In this document: piece after piece, positions 36,921 to 47,679 of the stretch
Layout of the letters: every line of letters begins with the position of its first letter
Position numbering within the stretch: position 1 is the first letter of the stretch
DNA from: Coptis chinensis
Taxonomy: Eukaryota; Streptophyta; Magnoliopsida; Ranunculales; Ranunculaceae
Direction of reading: 5' to 3'
NCBI GenBank assembly: GCA_015680905.1
Contig: CM027383.1
Coordinates: 85,655,001-85,719,000, forward strand
Length of the DNA: 64,000 nucleotides
The notes under the pieces: generated by a model
Database searches by the model: none
What the model was told of the DNA's origin: nothing
The model's input: the letters and a program-made list of their open reading frames with translations, nothing else
Translations under genes and position numbers: made by a program

Positions 36921-38625
36921 GTATGATTGTTGTTGTTTAATATGGTTGACTGCATTAAGACAGCCATCCAAGAAGAGAGCTACTAGCTACTGGGAACTAC
37001 CTAGATACCTAGCTACTAGGAACAGCCTATAGCTACTAACTCGAAGCTTGGGAGACGAGACTCTTGTTCGATCTTCCGGCAGTCTTTGCTTCCTCCTTGG
37101 CTTGGTCGAAATAAAAAGGATGATAATGGTACCGATTTCAATCAGCTCACCAAATGGTTACCGCCACTAATGCGCCAATGTAATTTTCATGTTCCAATTA
37201 TCTGCCGTTGTTGTTGGATTGCGGATATCCTATAAGACCGACCCTCACAGACCACCACCGACCGTTGCTTGTGTGCTTGGACATACATAGCCAAACCGGG
37301 CGTCTACAGAAGTAAACCTTTCTAAATGCACACGCTTTTCAAAATGCGGATGGAAAGCCCTCGATTAATGCCATGGCTAGAATAAGGCGGCCGAAGGCGA
37401 ATAATGCTATGGCAAAGCCTACAACTCTTTTATCTGTCTCCCACCCCATTCTTTCCCTAAGAAAGGGGCCTGCAGCCTACCCTAGCCCTCCCCGACCTGT
37501 CTTATTGTTTGTTGGTCCCTACTCCCTCGGGGAGAAAGAAAAACGAAACCAATTCCGCGCCGCCACCAGCAGGAAGCTCCATCGAAAAAAAAATGTCCAA
37601 GATCTATGATGTTGGGCGAAAAAACTTCTTCATCGGGGAAGGTCATCGAGATAACAACGGGATCATCGGCGGGGTTGTCTCGCTAACCAATCAGCAATGG
37701 CTTGCCCCTTAATAGCTTCGTTGGGGTAGACATACAATCTCAAACTTTGGCGGTTTAAGAAGCCATCGGCGGTTCTCCCGGATAACTATGGCTGTGATAA
37801 GAGAGACTTCAACGGATCGGCCGCCGTCGTGAGATGAATCGTATTCCCCAACAAACATATAATGTATCAATTTACGAAGTCGCCAAACACACCTTCTCAA
37901 CCTTTGAATATCGTTGTTACGGCAACATAATCCTACTAAGGTAATTTATGGGACATTCATGCCCCTCGTTATCCTCATTGTGCCAAGAGAACGCCTAAAG
38001 ATGTATCGGTTGAAGAAAGATATAAGATCAACGGCCTCCCGGAAGGAAGTGGGATCAAAGCATAAGCGGATGGTAAGGGTCACTTACCCTTCTACCGGGT
38101 AGGATGGGAAAGAGAGGTAGGTGGGGCTGGAAAGAAACCATAGGTATGACGGGGAGAATCTTTTCAGTTATAGACTAGGTCTGTTATGCCAAACAAACCG
38201 GCTGTGGTGACTCTGGAGCCGTTGCCCCACCCTGCGCCAATAAACTTTGAGTCTCAGGGGTCATCATCGTCGTCGATTATAAGGGGGTTGTGTCGGTAAA
38301 GGGGCTTGCAAGCAAGTAGAGTCCGATAGTTAAGGGAAGAGTGAAGAGGCAAATAGCGATTAGGAGTCTATAGAAACGAAAAAGCCCAGCTCTACCATAG
38401 ATTAGGCTCGTAGTCGACGGCCGAGCTGCAAGAAGTCTACTCGTCGTTGAGTCTTTCCGTCTGCGAGAATAGCCACCCACCGATTATCGGACAAAGGATT
38501 GATTGCCGTACTAAAGCGCTTTGTTTTCAACATTCATGGCCATCGGTCGTCGTTCGAATCGGAGAGTGGTGGTAACCCCGCAGCCGTCTAAGAGAGCCGG
38601 CGCCCGGCGAGGAAAAATTGTCGCC

Positions 38626-38850
38626 CACCCAATGTGGTTCCGATCCCTTCGGTGATGCCGGAAGTCGTTTCGATATCACGATTTTATCTGGTTTCTATTT
38701 TATTTATTATCCCCGATCCGAAGTAACCTTTTCCTTTCCTTGGGCAAGATTACCTCCCAACAAGATTGATCCGTTTGGATCTTGGTCCATGATGGCCTTT
38801 TATTGATTTTGGCGATTGGATCTCTATGAATGGAAAGGGGTGTGCCGGAT
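38626..38850 (+). pseudogene. nad3: Mitochondrial nad3 pseudogene (3' part)
   Basis: Reads as the second half of NADH dehydrogenase subunit 3 of respiratory complex I: CGSDPFGDAGSRFDI, then EVTFSFPWA, NKIDPFGSWSMMAF and, after a frame change, LYEWKG. The family's start region is missing, and substitutions plus indels disrupt the frame. It lies upstream of rps12, as in plant mitochondrial nad3-rps12 units. Confidence 0.8.
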
Positions 38851-39357
38851 CGGGGAGTAACCACAGTGATAGGGCAAAAAGGGGGAAGGACAAAGGAAAG
38901 AGTGATGCCTACATTAAATATATATGTACCGATAATAAATCCTACAATGTTATATCGTTCATTGTAATGATACTTTTCGTTATTACGTACTTTTATATCA
39001 ACGATGGCGCAATATGTGGGCTTTATTTAGGGTCCTTGCTTTCAACCGGCAATTAGGCGTGAGTATGCACTATGAGTTGGATGGTGGGGGTACGGATCAT
39101 CCCTATTCTGGTAAGGAAACCCCAACCCCGGCTCGAATATAAACAACGAAATAAAGATGGAAATAGGGGAGTTGGGTGATAAAGATGGGCCGATCCGCGA
39201 TTGCGTAATATCAATTTCGGGCCTCGTCATCGAAAGCGGCTTCTAATTGCTCGGAAATTCTCAGCTATAAGGGGTGCTTCGGATCGGGAGTAACCTCTAG
39301 TGATAGGGCAAAAAAGGGGAAAGAAAAGGAAAAGAGCGAGCGATGCCTACATTAAAT
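38850..39357. repeat. Direct repeat of the nad3-rps12 linker
   Basis: The linker from GGATCGGGGAGTAACC to GATGCCTACATTAAAT occurs at about 38850-38917 and again at about 39283-39357. The first copy ends after the opening codons of rps12 and runs into unrelated sequence (38918-39282). The second continues into rps12. This suggests a rearranged or duplicated source or a later repair event. Confidence 0.75.
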
Positions 39358-39713
39358 CAATTGATTCGTCATGGTAGAGAAAAAAGCGGTATACGGACCG
39401 TACTCGAGCCGGATCAATGTCCCCGAAGCAAAGAATGCGCCAGCGTGTTCCAACGAGAACACCGAAAAACCTAATTCAGCTCCACGTAAGATAGCCAAAA
39501 TACGGTTGAGCAATCGACATGATATATTTGCTCACATTCGAGGCGAAGGTCATAATTAGCAGGAACATCCTATGGTGTTAATAAGAGGAGGTAGAGTGAA
39601 AGATTCGCCGGTGTGAAATCCCATTGTATTCGAGGAGTCAAGGATTTGCTGGGAATTCGGATCGAAGAAGAGGCAGATCTAAATATGGTGCGGAAAAACC
39701 CAAATCGATATGA
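39343..39713 (+). pseudogene. rps12: Mitochondrial rps12 pseudogene
   Basis: Reads as mitochondrial ribosomal protein S12: [45 protein letters not shown] and a C-terminal GAEKPKSI-like end, ending at TGA 39711-39713. Length of about 370 bp matches the family (about 125 codons). At least three single-base indels (near 39385, 39450 and 39650) and a stop after EGHN break the frame. It cannot be expressed from the nucleus in this form. Confidence 0.88.
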
Positions 39714-41850
39714 GTGGAAGATGCCCCCGGAACTTGTTTTCTCGGTCGGTCGAGGGAACAACCACAACGTTCGCCCAAAATAGAACTATACGGAGCCCTT
39801 CCGAATTACCTATAGTATACTACACGAGCCAAGAAAGAGTGTAGTAGATAGACTCCATTCGCCCGTGGAGGTGAGTGGAGGAAGAATAAAAAGCTTTTCT
39901 AGTTCCGCTTTTAAGTCTAATTCCGTTCGTCGAGGTTCAGGCCGGCATTTGTAATGAAAGAGTAGAAACCATTTCCCACACTTGGTGATTTGTCACTCTA
40001 GGGACTGAATAAGGTAGTTAGTTAGGACAGACCCACCCCTTGGAAGGGTTGGCTATTGATGGGCTTTTGATGACTGCCGAATCTGTTTTTTCGGCTACCC
40101 GCACCGAGCCTAGCCGTATCTTGCTGCCGTAGTTTGCCCCTTATCGGCAAGTTCCTATTGTCCTCGACTAACGGAGGCGAAAAGAGTAGCCTTATGGCAA
40201 CGACGATAGAGTCCTCGTCTTCAAGCCCGAATCGCTAAAGCTGGCTACCGAGAACAAGCTGCACGAGTGAGCAACTAGTCTTGTCTCTTGTCCGAAAGCC
40301 CAAGGCGAATGCGAAGGCGATTGGATCAAGCCTTCCGGCGTCGCCCAACCTCATTTACGATATGCCCATGCCTAGTGCTAGCCGTTGTTCCGATTCGGAT
40401 GTTTGCTTTCAAAGAAACGAATGGCTGATTTGCTATCGCTCTTGTCTCGATCAAGCATAAGGAACCAACCATTCGCTCATAAGCCTATTCGAAAATCTTG
40501 CTGCCGGCGGCGATTGGGCGGTGCTAATCGGTTACAGGCGACCCTCCCTCTCCGCTTGGGAGTGCCTTCCTCCCCGCCGTTCCACTCATCCAGATTAGAG
40601 ACATTGACTATAAGTACTACTAACATTTTTAACCGAAAGCCCCCCTAACCCTAGAGAGGGAACAGACGGGATAGTTTTATATCCACGAAAAGCCCGGTAT
40701 TTCGCTTCTTTTCGAGGAATCCAAAAGGATATAATAATGAAAAGGCTACAACTCTATGGCATTACACTCTCTTCCTCTTTTTAGGGGTTACTTGGCTATG
40801 CTTATTCCAAGAGGGAAAGGCCGTAATAAAGTAGAGGCGATTCTTCTTCAATACAGTTTTGTTTCCACATTGATTCGGGCTTTAGTTCCTTCTTTGTCCA
40901 CTAGTCAGCTTCCAGCTCTATGTATGGTAGTCGCTTTAGTTGCTTGACTCGGTCTTCGAATCCCTTCGCCCGGCTAGCTTCGTCCGTTCTGGCGGTTTAA
41001 GCCTTGGTCCGGCTGACCTCTTTTTCGATCCAAGAGCGCATGATAAGAAAGCTCTCGATCGTTAGCCCGGTTAGTTAAAGAGACCGGGAAACTCGTCGCA
41101 ACTATGCCAAGCCCGATCTTGGTTCCAATGCTGCGAGACAGGTTATGGGTAAAAACTAGGTATTGGTCCCGTGTGCTGCGGAGGCAGTGTTCTGATCGAA
41201 CTAATCTACTTTAGGGATTCACCTAGCAGCCCTTAATAGTTATGGTAAACCAACTAGCTATGTTGCTTCCATAGCATTTGTACTTGGGTATACAACTCTT
41301 GGTACTCACACAACTCTTTCATTTTATTTGGTAGGGGGCTGCCCGGATTCCATTGCTACCTCCCTTTATACGCTCTAAAAGGAGAAGTCACTCGATCTTC
41401 TCTTCTAAAGTATCCGCTGGCTGCCACCCCAAAAAGCGGCGGACGGATCAGACGAGATCAAACGCTTTGGGGATCAACCGGAGCACCCTTATAGCTTTTT
41501 TAGAAAGAGTTTCAAGGTGAAGAAGCACGTGACGGAACGGAATGAATCAAAAGCGAAAGAGTAAAAAATGGAATTTCTACTAGCTACAACGTATTTGAAT
41601 GGAATTGATCCCATAAAGGACTACCACAAGCCTGATGCATGAATGAGAGTGGATTGATTCTAGTTGAGGAAATACATGTGCAAACACTACTGGAGACCGG
41701 CCTTTCAACAAAGTGTCTTTGGTCTATTGATTACCCATGGGATTCCTCGAAACCGTCTCATCCGTTTTTGGATTTCACTTCCCCTTGCATCGATACCCTG
41801 TCTCGGCTTTACTTGTTTAAAAAAAAAGTAAATCAATAACCTTTAATTAA

Positions 41851-42459
41851 TGGATTTTTCAATGCAAATTACCTTCTTTTTACCCCAACCCACCCTTTAA
41901 AGCCAGTAAAAAAAAGCGTTCGGTTTTAAAAGGGATTATGACCCAAATTTGGTTATTGCATTTATTGCAACAAAGAAGCCTCCTTTGCTTTTATACTTAG
42001 GAGAGAAAAATGATTTGTTATATGGTTTGTTATATGTGATTTATGGTTTGTACAAGTTGTTTAATATGGTTTGTTATATGTGATTTATGGTCAGTAATAC
42101 ATCTTGATATACCTGTTCATAATATTGGATTTGTACAAGTGGTTCTACTAGCATGGTGCGTGTTATGCGAAGCAAAGAATCATAGCCAGCCCGGCAAGCT
42201 TATAGAATTGCCCATACTCTTTATTATAATTCTCCCCATTTTGTTCTATGTTTCTTTCTTGATTGGATTAGTATGGCCTGGATTGTATTGGTTCTTTGTA
42301 GAATCCCCGCATGCATCTTTATGGCATTTATGTTGGCCCTCTTCCGGGCTAAGAAGAGATAGTGTTGCATTATATTGGTCACCAATCTTCCGGGGATTTA
42401 TTTCGAGTAAATCATAGCAATTTAGAACACATCGGTTGCTCAACACCATTATATCTCCA
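41851..42459. other. Unassigned stretch in CACTA interior
   Basis: A short direct repeat (ATGGTTTGTTATATGTGATT, twice near 42022-42090) precedes an open frame (42043-42417) with a hydrophobic part (FIIILPILFYVSFLIGLVW). I do not recognise it; it could be organellar or retroelement sequence. Confidence 0.3.
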
Positions 42460-42792
42460 ATTGCCCTTTACCATTGTTTATCTTTAGAAGTATGTATTCT
42501 CCACACCAAGTCCCGGGTATCTTTCTGTAGAGAGTAGGTATCGGCCAACTTTGACTTGTATTTCTTAGACTTATTGTGGAGCTGTCGCCTGATTCTTGTG
42601 TTTCAGATTAGTTTTTCTTGCTCGTCTAACCTAGTGAGGATTCCTTTACGCCACTAGCACATGTTGTGTTGTACTGATTGGTTTATTTTGTTTGTTTGTT
42701 TTTTAACTTCTTGTTTTTGTGGTTGATTTCCATTAATATGATACTAACTTACTGTTTCCAAAAAAAATAAAAAAAATAAAAAAAAAAAACAC
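42460..42792 (+). mobile_element. LINE 3' tail with poly(A)
   Basis: A T-rich 3' UTR-like stretch (TTCCATTAATATGATACTAA) ends in an A-rich tail (about 42760-42790), the usual end of a 5'-truncated plant LINE on +. No target duplication was found, and the 5' limit is a guess. Confidence 0.45.
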
Positions 42793-42894
42793 GCGAATTA
42801 TTTTTTGAAGACACCCTAAACATGCATCGTATTAACCATGTCGTTTGCGTGATTATTTTGTAACCATAGAAAAAAGAGTTGGGACCAGCTTTCA

Positions 42895-43190
42895 ATGAAA
42901 AAAATCGAAAGTCTTCAATATGGAAAAGAGCTTACTCAAGAAAATGAAAATACATTGAAGTTGCTATAGAAAGTGGCTGAAAAGATTGTAAGTTTTCTAA
43001 TCGTTTATTATTTATGTTTTAATGTTAGACATGAATGCTAATTGTTGTGATTTGGACTTGCTAAATCCTTGTTTACTTCAAAAATTAATTGAAGGATGTG
43101 CTGACTAAGGAAGTGGAGGAGAGGAAGGTAGTTACTGAAGGAAGTAAGGACATCTTAACTCTAGCATTGGGCACACCCGAGCATCGGTGA
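42895..43190 (+). pseudogene. CACTA-type ORF remnant
   Basis: Two exons (42895-42987 and 43095-43190) with GT-AG borders. The first reads MKKIESLQYGKELTQENEN and the second DVLTKEVEERKVVTEGSKD, then ILTLALGTPEH. The LGTPEH motif is typical of the non-transposase ORF of plant En/Spm-like elements. A TAG at 42967-42969 and a stop at 43188 break it. This supports the surrounding element being a decayed CACTA. Confidence 0.5.
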
Positions 43191-45084
43191 AGTAAAAAGT
43201 GTGGGTATTACATAATTATGACATGGATTAGCGTTCACTTGTGAAAGACCGATATGGGGTATGAGATTGGTTTGGTATACCAGTAGCTACTTGATTTAAC
43301 CGGCATTTGTCGAGATGGTTAAGTAGCCGATTGCCCACGAATCAATATATCTTTAGTAGTTGGGTTGCGACTGAGGTTGAATGTATTAAATGGAAGTATA
43401 TTAGCTGATTTTCAGGTTATGACAGGTTGTAAAATTTATGAGATGTTAGAAATACAGGGGAAACTCTGTCGAATTTTTTTTTTAGAATGCGATGTTAAGG
43501 GGGGGTTTTATATTCTAGTTCTAGTTTGGACTCGTGTGAGTCAAACCTGCTCACGTCTTGGTTTATCAGACAGTTGAATATTTGGATTGAGCTCTTTTAT
43601 CTGAATATTCAGTTGTCTGGAAAATTGGGGCGCGACACACCTCTTCCACCTTTTGACCATTCTTCTTATTTAAGGTACCCAAATCCTGGAATAACTTCAA
43701 AGAAACAGTCTTTGCCTACAAGTTCTAGTTCTAGACCCAGGTCTCTTACTGATTCTCTTGTTCAACCTCATCAGCTTGTTAATCAGGTTGGCCTTCTTTG
43801 TTTCTTCATCACTTTTCTTAGTAAAGTTTTATTCTTTATTGTTGATTGGAAGTTTACCATTTATAGGAAGAAAGTAAAGTAAGTAGCAATTTTGTTATTA
43901 TCAAATAGAAACTACTGTTGTGATGCTAGATTGTATGTTTCTATTTTTTTTTGTTTCCTTGAATACAATCATGAAAAATAGGTTTGAAAAGTTTGATTTG
44001 ACAAGGACATATAATTAGGTTTACTGTTTACATATGGTTGTTGTGTCTTTATGGCTTTTGTTGTTAGAGGGATAAGAAGAAGTGTCTACTAGTTGGCTTC
44101 ATTTATTGATCAAATTTGAGTTTCTGGGTTCACAAAATGAAATTCAGGTCTACTTTAATATTGGAAAGGGTCAAATTTTTGGGCCCAAACCCCAATTATG
44201 AACTAGGAGGGATTTACCTTGTGCAGAATTTATGCTTTTGTTCGTAAGCATTATTTTGAATTTGGAAAGGTAGTTTGATGGTTTGTATTTATTCATAGTG
44301 GCTAACCGTTAAGTGCTCATCAATGTACACTAAAAGTTGTATATACTCAAACTTCCTCTTATTGTCGCCGTGAGCGGATCTTTTATGAAGAGAATGGAGG
44401 GATAAGAGAGTCAATCGCACCAAAGCCGCGGATGTACCTATATATGGTTGCACGCCGGATGATTGCTCATGCACTGTTTGAAAAGAATGAGGAAACCTCA
44501 AAGAACCCTCATATTCATGCAAATGCTTGGTGTCAAAGGCGATAAGGAATTTGAAGGTCAGGAGATGCTTCATAATAGCACATTCTCTCTCCTTTATTCT
44601 TATATAGTAACTCTCACATGTTGTGTTTTAACTCATCCAGATGGCAAATTTAGAACTGAAGGAGACGTACACACAAGATGAACTTGACGATGTTCGACTC
44701 GATATTATTCAGTTCATTCAGGAAAATGGGGTGTTTGTTTGGAAGGGAGTTTAATGAGGATGAGTTTTAGCTATGTTCGGACCCCTCCAGTTTAATTTAT
44801 GAGTCTTACCTTTTTAATTTATGAAAAGGAATTTGAAATTTGTTTTCTTAGTGCACTCAAAAAATTAATGGAAGTTTTTTTTTATTATTATTATCTTTTT
44901 TTGCAATGTTTGATAGTTTATTGTACATTTTGGAATTTGTTGGGAAGACGGAAATGTTGTACGTAAGCAGGCTGTGTAAATTTTGTTATGCAGGTTTGGT
45001 TTTTAAGTGGAAGACTGTTACTAGCATTATTATTAAATAAATAAAATACAAATAAAAATAAATAAAATATATATATATATATAT
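43191..45084. other. Right interior of CACTA with unrecognised exon-like pieces
   Basis: Protein-like stretches occur on +: 43620-43786 (RDTPLPPFDHSSYLRYPNPG, ending at a possible GT donor) and 44641-44755 (ELKETYTQDELDDVRLDIIQ, to a stop). They look like captured exons, but I recognise neither family. The remainder is AT-rich. Confidence 0.35.
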
Positions 45085-45391
45085 ATATACCATGGTTTGG
45101 GATAAACTGTAGTGTTTAGTATAACTATATACCACGGTATTATAACACATACACTAATATAAACCACGGTTTCAATAGTTTATATGTCACGATTCTGTTG
45201 ACAACTGTGGTATATAATGGGCATACAAACCACGGTTCTTTGAAAAACCATGATATCCGTTAAACATATATACCACAGTTTTGTTATTATTATATACCAC
45301 ACCACCTATTGTCACGGTTGCATAACAGTGGTAAATATATTTATACCACACTTAAAAACAGTGGTATAAGTGTCATTCTGTAGTAGTGATA

Positions 45392-47559
45392 GTATCAACA
45401 CAATAGTTGGTGAGACACGAATCCTTCAATAAATACACTTTAATTTAAAGCTACTTTGAACAAAAGAAACTAGTATTTACATCCTGAGAACGTTCTTCGA
45501 TCAACTTCGAACTGGATATCATCCCTAGAACACCGTCAGAAATAGATACCAATTAACATAGTGGAAGCGATAATAAAAGTTGATTAGATTGAACATTAAA
45601 TAAGATAATTGAAAATTGTTTTAATTGATAATCTTAGAAGTCATCTTAGAAACCTTCTAAAGCACTTTCGTAACTTATATATGTATCATACTAGTACCTT
45701 TTGATCGAAAAGTAACACTTTCGTAATGTATCATAATAAGACTACTATAACTCATAAACTAGATTTTTAGATATTTCTAAATTGTGCTTAAATAATAACA
45801 ACGAGATTTACTTGTGTTTTAGCAAATCTGATCGGATTTACTTAAACCAAGTAAACCATAACCATAGACTCTATATTCTAGATCACAGTACTTCTTAACA
45901 TACAATTATAAGGAAAACAATAACAATTTTAGGCAGGTAACTGGATTTTCCTATAGAATGTGACCAATGAATTTGTAGAGTGGTGGTCACAAATAAATAT
46001 ATGAGGCATCTCTAGGTGAAATCTAAATTAGGGACCCATAAATTCACAGATAAAACAAAAGTTGTTGAAGTAGATCATGTATTTTTTTTTAAATATTTTA
46101 ATTTTCTATTAGAAAAGAGGGATCCGCCATTTGTTTAATTATCATTAAAACCATACCTTTCAAACTCTCCTAAAACAATTGAGTTGGGTTTACTAAAAAG
46201 TATGTGGCATAGTCCACACGACAACTCATGTGTAGCCTGACTCTCTTTCTATTGTGCAGGGCCCACACAACACTCACATTGTCGTGCCACATCCACAAAG
46301 TTTGGTATAGTAGCATATTTATGACCAATCCGGTTACCAAGCAGTGGATGTGACAATTCAACTATCTCATGTTTCAAAACCTAGGCCTTTCCCTTCCCCT
46401 CAAAACATAAGCTGGGCTAGGCCAGCCCTCAAATTTATAAGGGCTTGAATTTGAGAGCTTTTTCATCAGCGTATTGGCCGAGATGGCAGGGCGACCTTAG
46501 GGCTTTTTTTACATCCCATCTACCCATAAGCCCATGCATCCCACTAGTAATTAGTTAGAGGTGTTGTTGGTGATTGATGTAGCTATCGTATTATTCACTA
46601 AAACCACTTGTGTCATGATTTCTGGTGAAAATCTCACACCTAGACTTGATTTGAATCGGACACATCAAGGGGACATCTGATGCAGTTTATCATTAGAGAC
46701 CTTTATGAATTTTATTGTTATTGTTATTTATTTTTATTTTTGTAATTAATGAGAATAACAAATATGCATAGTCTTTTAGTCGTTTTCTGTCTTGCTACAT
46801 TTGTCTGGAGAATGTCAAAACTGCCCAATTATTATTTTTCCAAAGTACTTGCTAACTGCTAACTGTAATGATGAATTTGTCATTTTGTACAGCGCAAGGT
46901 GCGCTTGTCCTCTACATTTGTATTGCTCATTCCAGATACTAAAAAATGATTTATTCAAGAAATAAATCAGACAATTTATTGGCAATCCGCTATTTATTCT
47001 ATTCTTATCTATTTTTTCTACCTACTTATTACTGATGATTGTTGATTTGTTTCGAAACACATGAACACGTGTATCTCAAATGCAAATCATCGTTATCCAA
47101 GTATGAAGTAGAAAAAAATAGGGTGCGTATGGAAGTGCTCGATCATCTTTAACTGCTTTAAATTAACACCCCATAAATTGTACAACATTAATAGTGTTCT
47201 AATCCTTGGATTCATAAATATAGAGAACTCTTTAGATTATGAGAAACACCCACAACACAATCTAAATGCCAATCCATAATTTTCTTTTCTTTTTTGAACG
47301 CGAGTTCCACCCGCTCAAAAGGGCAAGCTTACTCCGCTGGTCCTGAGACTATAAACACATTTTAATTTGTTCCTTGTTTACTTATTAGATGTACCTAGAG
47401 ATATACACAGAGAAAGATCTTGTGGTGTGAACGAGATATCATTAAAAAACTTCCAAACAAACGGTCGAGGGAGTACTGGATAATGAGCTAGCACATTAAA
47501 GTGATTAAACTGACAAAATAATGACAAGTGTTTAACTCTGCCTCCGAGTGTTTTTTCCC
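45392..47559. other. Intergenic region upstream of HPt-like gene
   Basis: No gene or element boundary was recognised. A G-box-like core, ACACGTGT, is near 47070. Otherwise AT-rich. Confidence 0.35.
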
Positions 47560-47679
47560 TATAAATGGCGACCACACTCTCCCTTCAACTCACTCTCGTT
47601 TTCATCGTCTTCTTCTTTTTGCTTTCAATCTTGTTGGCTTTTCTTCTTTCTTCGTTCTTGTTTCGATTTTTCAAGAAAA
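47560..47679 (+). promoter_or_regulatory. TATA box and pyrimidine-rich leader of HPt-like gene
   Basis: TATAAATG (47560-47567) lies 120 bp before the start codon. It is followed by a C/T-rich leader with repeated CTTCTT and TTCTTTC, as in many plant 5' UTRs. The sequence just before the start (CAAGAAAAATGG) suits plant initiation. The transcription start would be near 47590. Confidence 0.6.

Larger units (their letters stand above)
36960..41850. other. Nuclear insertion of mitochondrial DNA (NUMT) inside CACTA
   Basis: This block is clearly richer in G+C than its surroundings, with short mitochondrial-style sequence (GAGCTACTAGCTACT at the left edge). It contains decayed nad3 and rps12 in the order usual for plant mitochondria. 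It has many single-base indels, so it is old. Apart from nad3 and rps12 I recognise no gene; small open frames (40385-40648, 40756-40947) are unassigned. The borders are estimates from composition. Confidence 0.65.
35890..45388. mobile_element. CACTA (En/Spm) element with captured DNA
   Basis: Terminal repeats CACTACTACAGAATGACAC (35890-35908) and its exact reverse complement (45370-45388) are flanked by the 3-bp duplication ATA on both sides (35887-35889; 45389-45391). The matching region continues as TATACCAC beyond one mismatch. Sub-terminal zones (about 35900-36170 and 45085-45385) carry many TACCACGGT/ACCGTGGTA motifs in both directions, as transposase-binding regions of CACTA elements do. 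No DDE transposase was found. The 9.5-kb interior holds condensin CAP-H exons, a mitochondrial DNA block, a LINE tail and ORF remnants. Confidence 0.93.

Noticed and set aside
36960..41850. GC-rich block as bacterial or chloroplast DNA
   Set aside because: The recognisable genes are nad3 followed by rps12, which is a plant mitochondrial arrangement; no chloroplast gene was seen.
43620..43786. Exon-like piece as a later exon of CAP-H
   Set aside because: I could not match it to any CAP-H block I know; left as unrecognised.
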